From Curtobacterium flaccumfaciens (GTDB taxonomy: Bacteria > Actinomycetota > Actinomycetes > Actinomycetales > Microbacteriaceae): a stretch of 64,000 nt of DNA. The notes beneath the pieces were generated by a model. It was not told the DNA's origin, made no database searches, and saw nothing but the letters and a program-made list of their open reading frames with translations. Where the stretch lies: assembly GCF_004361695.1 (NCBI RefSeq), contig NZ_SNVW01000013.1, forward strand, positions 38,907-102,906, read 5' to 3'. Positions 32,954-40,816 of the stretch are shown here, piece by piece. Both the position numbers and the translations under genes were made by a program. How positions within the stretch are numbered: the stretch's first letter is position 1; the number at the start of each line of letters is the position of its first letter.

Positions 32954-33772
32954 ATGGTCACCTCAGTCCCCCTCCGCGACGGCGCCACCATCCCCGCGAT
33001 CGGCTTCGGCGTCTACAAGGTCGACGACGCCGAAGCGGAGACGGCCGTCGGTCTGGCGCTCGAGTCCGGCTACCGCCACGTCGACACAGCCGAGATGTAC
33101 GGCAACGAGACGGGCGTCGGGAAGGCGATCCGTGCCTCCAGGCTGGACCGTGACGACGTCTTCGTGACCACCAAGGTGTGGAACGACCACCAGGGGCGCG
33201 ACGCGACCCTGCGGGCGTTCGACGCGAGCCTCGCGCGCCTCGGACTCGACGCCGTCGACCTCTACCTGATCCACTGGCCGGCCGCTGCCAACGACCGCTA
33301 CGTCGACACCTGGCGGGCACTCGTCGAGCTTCGGGAGTCGGGCCGGGCACGCAGTGTCGGGGTCTCGAACTTCCAGGTGCCGCACCTCGAGCGCATCATC
33401 GGCGAGACCGGCGAGGTGCCGGCCGTCAACCAGGTGGAGCGGCACCCGTGGCTGCCGCAGCTCGACCTGGTGGACTTCCACCAGCGGCACGGCATCGTGA
33501 CCGAGGCGTGGTCGCCGCTCGGGCGCGGACGGCTCATCGACGAGCCGGTCCTCACGCGCATCGCCGACGCCCACGGGGTGAGCGTCGCACAGGTGCTCGT
33601 GCGGTGGAACGTGCAGCAGGGCGTGGTGGTGCTGCCGAAGTCCGTGACGCCGTCGCGCATCCGGTCGAACCTCGACGTCGACGGGTTCGTGCTGAGCGAC
33701 GACGACCTCGCGGCGATCGCGTCGCTCGAGTCCGGGCAGCGGACGGGCTCGCACCCGGACTCGGTGGCCTAG
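32954..33772 (+). CDS. aldo/keto reductase
   Basis: A 272-aa (beta/alpha)8 NADPH-dependent aldo/keto reductase of the 2,5-diketo-gluconate-reductase-like group. The catalytic tetrad is visible: Asp44 and Tyr49 (HVDTAEMYGNE), Lys74 (VTTKVWN) and His107 (YLIHWP). The cofactor-binding end is VVLPKSVTPSRIRSNLDV. ATG 32954 is used. It is a single-gene unit; the substrate is unknown. Its last 20 bases are repeated 57 bp downstream (33807-33826). Confidence 0.92.
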   Translation: MVTSVPLRDGATIPAIGFGVYKVDDAEAETAVGLALESGYRHVDTAEMYGNETGVGKAIRASRLDRDDVFVTTKVWNDHQGRDATLRAFDASLARLGLDAVDLYLIHWPAAANDRYVDTWRALVELRESGRARSVGVSNFQVPHLERIIGETGEVPAVNQVERHPWLPQLDLVDFHQRHGIVTEAWSPLGRGRLIDEPVLTRIADAHGVSVAQVLVRWNVQQGVVVLPKSVTPSRIRSNLDVDGFVLSDDDLAAIASLESGQRTGSHPDSVA

Positions 33773-33832
33773 CCGCTCGACCGTCCAGCGAGGGCCGCAT
33801 CCAGGCCGCACCCGGACTCGGTGGCCCAGGCG

Positions 33833-34171
33833 CTACGCCTTCCGGTCCTCCTCCGACTGCCACGGCAGGTGGAGGTCGCCCGGCTCGGGTTCGACGTCAC
33901 CCGCGTCGTCGGCGCCGCCGGTCCCCGGGGCCGCGACGATCCTCGACGGGTCGATGCCGTCCTCCTCCAGATCGGCGCGGTCCCGCTGCTGGGTCTGCGA
34001 CGCTTCCGTCTCCCGCTCGCTCGACGGACTGTACGAGGTGTCCGCGGCACGCTGCTCCCGCTCCCCCGAACCCTGCTCGTCGTCGTGCTGCGTCCGCTCG
34101 CGCAGGGCGTCGGTGCGGGCTCGGTCGTCGGACGGTTCGGGGCCGGGTGCCGTCGGGATGCTGTCGCTCAT
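33833..34171 (-). CDS. small acidic disordered protein
   Basis: A 112-aa protein almost entirely made of charged and polar residues (RERTQHDDEQGSGEREQRAA), with no hydrophobic core, signal or membrane helix. It is therefore probably intrinsically disordered. ATG 34171 is used. I do not recognise a family. It converges on the aldo/keto reductase and is divergent from the LysM lipoprotein gene. The possibility that the frame is a chance open frame in GC-rich DNA is not negligible, but the residue composition is unlike that of shadow frames. Confidence 0.55.
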   Translation of the reverse strand: MSDSIPTAPGPEPSDDRARTDALRERTQHDDEQGSGEREQRAADTSYSPSSERETEASQTQQRDRADLEEDGIDPSRIVAAPGTGGADDAGDVEPEPGDLHLPWQSEEDRKA

Positions 34172-34270
34172 GTCCCGGACGGTAGTCCGTGGGTCCCGGG
34201 TACCAGTTCGGTCACGGCGCTCGGGCCGAGGCCGGCATGCTCGCTACGATCTCGGCGAGGGGGAACGACG

Positions 34271-35146
34271 ATGCAACGAGCAACGACGCAGCGAGCAGCA
34301 CCGCGACGGGGACGCACGGCCACCGCGGCGATCATCGGGACGGTCGTGACGGGGCTGCTGCTCACCGGGTGCACGGCGTTCGGCGGGGACGACAGCGTCC
34401 CGAAGCCGACCCGGCAGTCGTCGGTGGACGGCGGCGGGACGCCCGCGCCGAACGCGACCCCCGGGACCGAGCAGGTGCAGGCCGAACACGCCGTCCCCGC
34501 CGGCACCGTCGTCGCCGAGACCGATGCCGTCTCGAAGAGCGGCGACACGAGCATCCACGTCCGCGTCGTCGCCGACGACGACGGCACGTTCGAGGCACGC
34601 CTGTCCGGCTACCGCACAACGGAACCGCAGCCGATGAGCATCGAGTTCCGTCGGACCGCGAAGTACGGGGACTACTGGGACAACGGCGCGGTCGCCACGA
34701 CGACCTGGACCGCCGACCAGCCCGCACCCACCACGGTCGACCTGCACGAGGCCGGGCCGCACCCCGACTACCTGCACGACGTGGTCCTCGTGCCCGCGCC
34801 GTCCACCAGCGGTGACGACGCCGCTCGTCCCTGGGTCGGCTCGGTCCTCGGGCTCGGCGTGCTCCACTGGACGATCCCGAACCCGTTCCCGGACATGAAG
34901 GTCGTCGTCGGGAAGGACCGTCCCGGCGCCTACGGGTACGTGTTCGACCAGGACGGCAAGCGCTACGACGGGCACGGCACGCCGACCACGTACCGGGTGG
35001 CCCACGGCGACGACCAGACCACCGTCGCGAAGCGCTTCGGGATCTCGATCGCCGAACTCCGCTGGCTCAACCCGACGATGCAGGTGCGGAAGAACGGCTG
35101 GATCTACGAGGACACCACGCTCGACCTCGTCGCAGCCGCGCGCTGA
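34271..35146 (+). CDS. LysM-domain lipoprotein
   Basis: A 291-aa secreted lipoprotein. ATG 34271 follows GAGGGGG. The signal TAAIIGTVVTGLLLTGCTAF contains the lipobox LLTGC. The middle is a beta-rich domain of unknown family (about residues 70-225). The last 45 residues are a LysM-like module (YRVAHGDDQTTVAKRFGISI, AELRWLNP) that should bind peptidoglycan. It probably stays in the cell envelope. No partner gene indicates its task. Confidence 0.8.
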   Translation: MQRATTQRAAPRRGRTATAAIIGTVVTGLLLTGCTAFGGDDSVPKPTRQSSVDGGGTPAPNATPGTEQVQAEHAVPAGTVVAETDAVSKSGDTSIHVRVVADDDGTFEARLSGYRTTEPQPMSIEFRRTAKYGDYWDNGAVATTTWTADQPAPTTVDLHEAGPHPDYLHDVVLVPAPSTSGDDAARPWVGSVLGLGVLHWTIPNPFPDMKVVVGKDRPGAYGYVFDQDGKRYDGHGTPTTYRVAHGDDQTTVAKRFGISIAELRWLNPTMQVRKNGWIYEDTTLDLVAAAR

Positions 35147-35203
35147 GGGGTCGGCGCCGTCCGTTACGGTGGACCAGCACTCGCACCAGCAGGAGGTCCC
35201 ACC

Positions 35204-35725
35204 GTGACGATCGTCGCCGCAGCAGACGGCTCAGCCCTCGGCAACCCCGGCCCCGCCGGCTGGGCCTGGTACGTCGACGACGACCGCTGGGCCGCCGGTG
35301 GCTGGCCCCGTGGGACGAACAACCAGGGCGAGCTCACCGCCGTGCTCCAGCTGCTCCGGGCCACGAAGGACACCGGCGAGCCGCTGCACATCCTCTGCGA
35401 CAGCCAGTACGCCATCAAGGCGTGCACCGAGTGGCTCGCGGGCTGGAAGCGCAAGGGCTGGCGGAAGGCCGACGGCAAGCCGGTCCTCAACGTCGAGATC
35501 ATCAAGGAGCTCGACGCCGAGCTCCAGGGGCGCAAGGTCACGTTCGAGTGGGTGCGCGGCCACATGGGGCACGAGATGAACGAGGCTGCCGACGTCCGTG
35601 CCCGTGGTGCGGCGACGGCCTACCAGCAGGGCACCGACGTGCCGCACGGCCCGGGTTGGCCCGGCGTCGAGGTCACCGAGCCGGCCGCACTGCCCGAGGC
35701 GACCCCGCCCGCGACCCTGTTCTGA
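35204..35725 (+). CDS. rnhA: ribonuclease HI
   Basis: A 173-aa RNase HI that cuts RNA in RNA/DNA hybrids. The four metal-binding acidic residues are present: Asp8 (ADGSALGNPGPAGWA), Glu43 (NNQGELTAV), Asp66 (ILCDSQYAI) and Asp130 (NEAADVRA), with the catalytic-loop His at 120/123 (RGHMGHEMN). GTG 35204 follows AGGAGG. The C-terminal 35 residues after the domain are Pro/Ala-rich and probably disordered. It is a single-gene unit. Confidence 0.93.
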   Translation: MTIVAAADGSALGNPGPAGWAWYVDDDRWAAGGWPRGTNNQGELTAVLQLLRATKDTGEPLHILCDSQYAIKACTEWLAGWKRKGWRKADGKPVLNVEIIKELDAELQGRKVTFEWVRGHMGHEMNEAADVRARGAATAYQQGTDVPHGPGWPGVEVTEPAALPEATPPATLF

Positions 35726-35792
35726 CCAGCGCCGCGACGACCTGCACGCCCGCTGCGCCCGGTCGAACGACCGACCGCGGCGAGCGCGGCAC

Positions 35793-36044
35793 TCAGTACG
35801 TGCCGTCGCGGCGATCCTGCCGCGTGATCTGTTCCCCCGACGCCGGGTCGACACCCGAGCGGGTGGTCGTGGTGGTCCGGCGTCCGCCGAAGGCCACCGC
35901 AAGGCTGATGATGAGCAGCACCACACCGGCCGCCATCAGGATGTAGCCGATCAGCCGCAGGTCGACTCCCGCAAGCTGGATGTTCAGGGCGAACGCCACG
36001 ATGGCGCCGATGACGATCAGGGCGATGCTCGATCCGATGCGCAC
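35793..36044 (-). CDS. DUF6458 family small membrane protein
   Basis: An 83-aa protein with two membrane helices (SIALIVIGAIVAFALNI and LIGYILMAAGVVLLIISLAV) separated by QLAGVDLR, followed by a polar tail with RRTTTTTRSG. This matches what I know as DUF6458, a small actinobacterial membrane family of unknown function. GTG 36044 is chosen: it starts the conserved VRIGSSIA, with AGAGGA ten bases upstream. Confidence 0.75.
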   Translation of the reverse strand: MRIGSSIALIVIGAIVAFALNIQLAGVDLRLIGYILMAAGVVLLIISLAVAFGGRRTTTTTRSGVDPASGEQITRQDRRDGTY

Positions 36045-36112
36045 GGTGGGGGTGTCCTCTCGATGGCCCCACGACCGATCGGTCCGGGGCTGGCGTCGAA
36101 CGTACCCGTTCG

Positions 36113-36628
36113 TCAGAGCGGCCGTTCCCACAGTGCGACGGCACTCTCGAGGTGGTCGTACCGGTACGGCTTCCGCTCTCCCGTCGGCTCGTAGCCGAGT
36201 GCCCGCCAGAACGGTTCCGCGACCGCCGTGTTCGTCGCGACGATGCCGAGCCGGAGCCGAGCGACTCCGGGCGCCGAACGGGCACGCTCGACGACCGCGT
36301 CGTGCATCACCGCGCCGAGCCCCTCCTGCTGCCGGTCACCCCGCACGATCAGCAGGCCGATGAACGCGAACGACGCCGACGGGTACCCGATCAGCAGGTC
36401 AGCGAACGCCAGCAGCTCCGAGTCGTCCCACAGTCCGATGCCGTACTTCCCGACGGCGCCAGGGCCGTCCGGGTCGAACCCTTCCGGCACCGACAACAGC
36501 GCGCTGAGCCCGTCCGAGGGGCCGGGCGGGTACCCGGTGATCCGCTCGGCGTAGTCGGGGACGGTCTCGAGCAGCTCCTGCAGCGCGTCGACGTCGTCGA
36601 CGCCGAGGTCGCGCACGGTCACGGCCAT
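36113..36628 (-). CDS. GNAT family N-acetyltransferase
   Basis: A 171-aa protein with the GNAT fold. FAFIGLLIVRGDRQQEGLGA is the acetyl-CoA-binding strand and loop (motif A, R/Q-x-x-G-x-G/A), and EPFWRALGYEPTGER the C-terminal part. ATG 36628 lies 5 nt after the helicase stop, so it is co-transcribed with that gene. The acetyl acceptor is unknown. Confidence 0.85.
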   Translation of the reverse strand: MAVTVRDLGVDDVDALQELLETVPDYAERITGYPPGPSDGLSALLSVPEGFDPDGPGAVGKYGIGLWDDSELLAFADLLIGYPSASFAFIGLLIVRGDRQQEGLGAVMHDAVVERARSAPGVARLRLGIVATNTAVAEPFWRALGYEPTGERKPYRYDHLESAVALWERPL

Positions 36629-36633
36629 GTGCC

Positions 36634-39204
36634 TCAGTCCACGTCCACTTCGGACCACCCGTCGAACCGTCCGATCTCGGTGACCCGCACGACGGCCTCG
36701 CCGGCTTCGTCCGAGGCGTCGAGGTCGATCGTCGCCGAGAACCCGAAGTCCTTGTCGCCCTCGGGGTCGGCGAAGATCTGACGGGCCCGCCAGGTGCGCC
36801 CCGGGCCGGCTTCGTCGAGCACGAGGTACTGCATGGAACGGGCGTCGCCGTCCGTCCCGATCGCGTCGTGCTCGTCGTAGTACTCCTCGAGCACGGCGTC
36901 CCACGCGTCCGTGCCGAAGCCCGCCGCCTCGTCGAGGGCGGCGAGGCCGGGGACGTCGTCGGCGGCGGCCAGCAGCACCCGCTGGAACAGCGCGTTGCGC
37001 ACGAGCACCCGGAAGGCGCGCACGTTGCCGGTCAGGCGCGCGGGCTGCGGCGGCGCGATCTCGTCGTGCTCCTCCGAGGCGAGCAGTACGTCCCCGTTCA
37101 TGAGCGCTTCCCACTCGTCGACGAGCGAGGAGTCGGTCTGGCGGACGACCTCGCCGAGCCACTCGATCAGGTCGTCGAGCTCCGGCGTCCGCTGCTCCTC
37201 GGTGATGGTCTGCCGCATGGTGCGGTAGGCGTCGGAGAGGTACCGGAGCACGAGCCCCTCGGAGCGGGTGAGCTGGTAGAACCGCACGAAGTCGCCGAAC
37301 GTCATCGCACGCTCGTACACGTCGCGGACGACGGCCTTCGGCGACAGCGCGAAGTCGAGGACCCACGGCTGCTCGGCGGCGTAGGCCTCGTACGCCGCGG
37401 TCAGCAGCTCGTCGAGCGGCTTGGGCCAGGTGACCTCCTCGAGCAGTTCCATCCGCTCGTCGTACTCGACCCCCTCCTGCTTCATCCGCGCGACGGCCTC
37501 GCCGCGCTCCTTGAACTGCTGCTGCGACAGGATCGCTCGCGGGTCGTCGAGGGTGGCCTCGACGACGGACACCATGTCCAGGGCGTACGTCGGCGAGGAG
37601 GGGTCGAGCAGCTCGAACGCGGCGAGCGCGAACGGCGACAGCGGCTGGTTGAGCGCGAAGTTCGCCTGCAGGTCGACGGTGAGCCGGTACGTGACGGGCG
37701 GCCCCGGCACCCGCTCGATGACCTGCGCGTTGATGAGCGTCCGCGCGATGGTGAGCGCCCGGCGGGCCATCGCGAGCTGCCGGGCCCGGGGCTCGTGGTT
37801 GTCGAACACGAGCGACCGGACGTCCTCGAACACCGATCCCCCGCGCGCCACCACGGACAGCACCATCGCGTGGGTGATCCGCATCCGGGACACCATCGGT
37901 TCCGGTTCGGCGGCGATGAGGCGTTCGAACGACGCCTGCCCCCACGAGACGAACCCCTCGGGGGCCTTCTTCCGCTTGATCTTGTTCTTCTTCTTCGGGT
38001 CGTCGCCGGCCTTGGCGACGGCCCGGGCGTTCTCGATGTCGTGCTCGGGCGCCTCGGCGACGACGTCGCCCTCGGTGTCGTACCCGGCGCGTCCGGCACG
38101 GCCGGCGATCTGGTGGAACTCGCGTGCGGACAGCTGCCGCATCTTGGTGCCGTCGAACTTCGTCAGCCCGGTGAACAGCACCGCGCGGATCGGCACGTTG
38201 ATCCCGACGCCCAGGGTGTCGGTCCCGCAGATCACCGGCAGCAGCCCGCGCTGGGCGAGCTGTTCGACGAGCCGTCGGTACTTCGGCAGCATGCCCGCGT
38301 GGTGCACACCGATGCCCGCCCGGATCAGCCGCGACAGCGTCTGCCCGAACCCGGCGCTGAAGCGGAACCCGGCGATGGCATCGGCGATGAGATCGCGCCG
38401 TTCGCGCGACGCGACCTTCGCGGACATGAGCGACTGCGCCCGTTCCAGCGCAGCGGCCTGCGCGAAGTGCACGATGTAGATCGGCGCCTTGCCCTCTTCC
38501 AGCAGCCGTTCGACGGTCTCCTGCACGGGCGTCATCACGTACTCGTACGCGAGCGGCACGGGCCGCGAGACCCCGGTGACGCGCGCCGTCGGCCGTCCGG
38601 TCCGCCGGGACAGGTCGTCGGCGATGGTCGTCACGTCGCCGAGCGTGGCTGACATGAGGAGGAACTGGGCCCGCTCGAGCACGAGGAGCGGTACCTGCCA
38701 CGCCCACCCGCGGTCGGGGTCGCCGTAGAAGTGGAACTCGTCCATCACGACGACGTCCACGTCGGCGTCCGGGCCCTGCCTGAGCGCCAGGTTCGCCAGG
38801 ATCTCGGCGGTGCAGCACACGATCGGCGCGTCCGCGTTGACGCTCGAGTCGCCGGTCACCATGCCGACGTTCTGCGCGCCGAACAGGTCGACGAGCTGGA
38901 AGAACTTCTCGGAGACGAGCGCCTTGATCGGCGCCGTGTAGTAGCTGCGCTTGCCCTCGGCGAGCGCCGCGAAGTGCGCGCCAGCAGCCACGAGGGACTT
39001 CCCGGTGCCGGTGGGGGTGCTGAGGACGACGTTCGCTCCGGACACGAGCTCGATGACCGCTTCGTCCTGCGCCGGGTAGAGCGGGCGGCCCCCGTCGGCC
39101 GCCCAGGCGGCGAACGCCTCGTAGACCTCGTCGGGGTCGACGGCGCCGCCGTCGGCCGCGGGGAGCGCCGCGACGAGCGGTGGCAGGGTGGTGACGTCCG
39201 TCAT
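36634..39204 (-). CDS. Ski2-like DEAD/DEAH RNA helicase with DUF3516-type C-terminus
   Basis: An 856-aa superfamily 2 helicase. Walker A is STPTGTGKSLV, the DEAD-box variant is MDEFHFY, motif III is LMSATLG, and the second RecA domain has GVHHAGMLPKYR, GTDTLGVGINVP and QIAGRAGRAGYD. A Lys-rich stretch (KKKNKIKRKKAPEG) precedes a long helical C-terminal region of about 400 residues, which I match to DUF3516. The architecture is that of the actinobacterial Ski2/HelY-like group, probably acting in RNA processing or decay. ATG 39204 is used; nearly co-transcribed with the GNAT gene. Confidence 0.9.
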   Translation of the reverse strand: MTDVTTLPPLVAALPAADGGAVDPDEVYEAFAAWAADGGRPLYPAQDEAVIELVSGANVVLSTPTGTGKSLVAAGAHFAALAEGKRSYYTAPIKALVSEKFFQLVDLFGAQNVGMVTGDSSVNADAPIVCCTAEILANLALRQGPDADVDVVVMDEFHFYGDPDRGWAWQVPLLVLERAQFLLMSATLGDVTTIADDLSRRTGRPTARVTGVSRPVPLAYEYVMTPVQETVERLLEEGKAPIYIVHFAQAAALERAQSLMSAKVASRERRDLIADAIAGFRFSAGFGQTLSRLIRAGIGVHHAGMLPKYRRLVEQLAQRGLLPVICGTDTLGVGINVPIRAVLFTGLTKFDGTKMRQLSAREFHQIAGRAGRAGYDTEGDVVAEAPEHDIENARAVAKAGDDPKKKNKIKRKKAPEGFVSWGQASFERLIAAEPEPMVSRMRITHAMVLSVVARGGSVFEDVRSLVFDNHEPRARQLAMARRALTIARTLINAQVIERVPGPPVTYRLTVDLQANFALNQPLSPFALAAFELLDPSSPTYALDMVSVVEATLDDPRAILSQQQFKERGEAVARMKQEGVEYDERMELLEEVTWPKPLDELLTAAYEAYAAEQPWVLDFALSPKAVVRDVYERAMTFGDFVRFYQLTRSEGLVLRYLSDAYRTMRQTITEEQRTPELDDLIEWLGEVVRQTDSSLVDEWEALMNGDVLLASEEHDEIAPPQPARLTGNVRAFRVLVRNALFQRVLLAAADDVPGLAALDEAAGFGTDAWDAVLEEYYDEHDAIGTDGDARSMQYLVLDEAGPGRTWRARQIFADPEGDKDFGFSATIDLDASDEAGEAVVRVTEIGRFDGWSEVDVD

Positions 39205-39233
39205 GCGTCCATCCTCCCAGGTACCACCGGGGC

Positions 39234-39275
39234 GGACGGGAGGCGCGGGTCGGGGCCGCCCCGCGCCTCCAGTCC
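39234..39275. repeat. dispersed-repeat hairpin between divergent genes
   Basis: GGACGGGAGGCGCGG (39234-39248) pairs with CCGCGCCTCCAGTCC (39261-39275); the arms mix the CGGGAGG and CTGGAGG variants. It lies between the divergent helicase and LLM genes, i.e. in a promoter region, so termination is not its obvious purpose here. Confidence 0.75.
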
Positions 39276-39326
39276 GATCCGTACCGGACCAGCGCGTCTC
39301 TCGATACGTGCGCATAGACTCGCGTC

Positions 39327-40346
39327 GTGCGCGAACTCGGCTTCCTCTCCTTCGTCCCGAACCACGGCGGCACCGCCGGCGCGGCTGCCGCGCTCGAGGA
39401 CGGGCTCCGCCTGTTCGAGACGGCCGAGTCCCTCGGGTACGGCACCGGCTGGGTCCGGGGGCGCCACTTCGAGCCGTTCCTGACGAGTCCGATGACGTTC
39501 TTCGCGGCCGCGGCGCAGCGGACCAGCACGATCGGCTTCGGCACGGCCGTGCTCGGCATGCGGTACGAGGACCCGGTGCGCCTGGCGGAGGACGCCAGCA
39601 CGGTCGACCTGCTCAGCGGCGGCCGGGTGCAGCTCGGCATCAGCACGGGCATCGCCGGCTACGGACCGATCCTCGACCCGGTGTTCGGCGGCTCGGAGCG
39701 GAGCTTCCGCGACGAGGCCGAGGCGCGGGCCGCACGCCTGCTCGAGGTGCTGCGGGGTGAGCCGCTCGGCAGTGCGGGCACGGGCTACGAGAGCATCCCC
39801 GCCGGTGCCGACCTGACGCTCCAGCCGCTCAGCCCCGAGCTCCGGAACCGGGTCTGGTGGGGTGGCGGCAGCATGGGGACCGCGATGCGCACGGCCGAGA
39901 AGGGCCTGCTGCTGCACTGCTCGACGCTCAACACCGAGGACACCGGCGCGCCCTTCGCCGAGGCGCAGGCGGACCAGATCGCGGCGTACCGCGAGCGCTT
40001 CGCCGCCCTGCACCCCGAGCGGACGTCGAAGGTCGCCGTCGGCCGGATCGTCGTGCCGCTCCTGGACGACCACGACCGCGCCGTGCACGAGGAGTTCCTC
40101 ACCGGGTACGCCGCCGGCATGGACGACGAGGGTCGCCCGCTGTCGGGCACGCCGCCGTTCCGGTTCAGCTCGGTGCTCTCCGGCGAGCCGTCCGCGATCG
40201 TCGACGCCTTGCTCGCCGACCCGGCCGTCACCGCGACGGACGAGCTCGTGATCACCCTGCCGGCGAACGGCGACGCGGCGTCCCACGAGCGGATCCTGCG
40301 CATCGTCGCCGAGGAGATCGCACCGGCGATCCGCGCCGCGGGCTGA
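39327..40346 (+). CDS. LLM class flavin-dependent oxidoreductase
   Basis: A 339-aa luciferase-like monooxygenase-fold protein (F420- or FMN-dependent). Typical segments are ELGFLSFVPNHGG at the first strand, TAVLGMRYEDPVRLAEDAST, DLLSGGRVQLGISTGI and VWWGGGSMGTAMRTAEKGLL. The start is GTG 39327. It is related in pattern to the second LLM gene at 50818-51849 (FDxLQAEQI/FAEAQADQI region). The substrate is unknown; it stands alone. Confidence 0.88.
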   Translation: MRELGFLSFVPNHGGTAGAAAALEDGLRLFETAESLGYGTGWVRGRHFEPFLTSPMTFFAAAAQRTSTIGFGTAVLGMRYEDPVRLAEDASTVDLLSGGRVQLGISTGIAGYGPILDPVFGGSERSFRDEAEARAARLLEVLRGEPLGSAGTGYESIPAGADLTLQPLSPELRNRVWWGGGSMGTAMRTAEKGLLLHCSTLNTEDTGAPFAEAQADQIAAYRERFAALHPERTSKVAVGRIVVPLLDDHDRAVHEEFLTGYAAGMDDEGRPLSGTPPFRFSSVLSGEPSAIVDALLADPAVTATDELVITLPANGDAASHERILRIVAEEIAPAIRAAG

Positions 40347-40816
40347 CCCGCCGACGGCCACGACAGAGCCGGGCCGACGGGGATCACCGTGTCAACCACC
40401 GGGACCAGGGCATCCGGCTGGGCCCGCACCGAGGGTGGTGAGTCCTCGGGAGCCCGGCCGGATGACCATCTCGTCCCTGATCCGCACGGGATGGTGCACT
40501 CATCGTTCCACCTACCGAGCGGTTTGTCACACTGACTTGCGGTTCGTGGATCGGAAACATGACGATCGGTCACCCGTTTCTTCGACGCTGCAAGAAGTCA
40601 ATCGGTTGACGTGAGGAAAAAACGAATGCGTCCCCGCGCGGACGCGGGGACGCATTCTTGACGCACCGGGGCCACCAGGGCTCCATCGGCCGGATCAGGA
40701 GACCGTGTCGCACGCGTGGCGACCCCGTTCTCGGTGCGCGCGCCGACGGTAACCAGCCGCCTGGCGCATGTAGATGCTACTGAATCACCATCGGTCCAGC
40801 GCGGAAACCGGACGAA
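40347..40816. other. 470-bp intergenic region between convergent LLM and GH3 genes
   Basis: I see no gene here. The only clear element is the strong terminator at 40625-40656. The rest is ordinary GC-rich sequence, with a less GC-rich stretch around 40520-40620. Confidence 0.6.
40625..40656 (-). terminator. intrinsic terminator of the GH3 gene
   Basis: AATGCGTCCCCGCG (40625-40638) pairs perfectly with CGCGGGGACGCATT (40643-40656) around CGGA. Read on the minus strand, the hairpin is followed by CGTTTTTTCC, a true T-tract and rare in this genome. It lies 160 nt after the GH3 stop. Confidence 0.85.
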
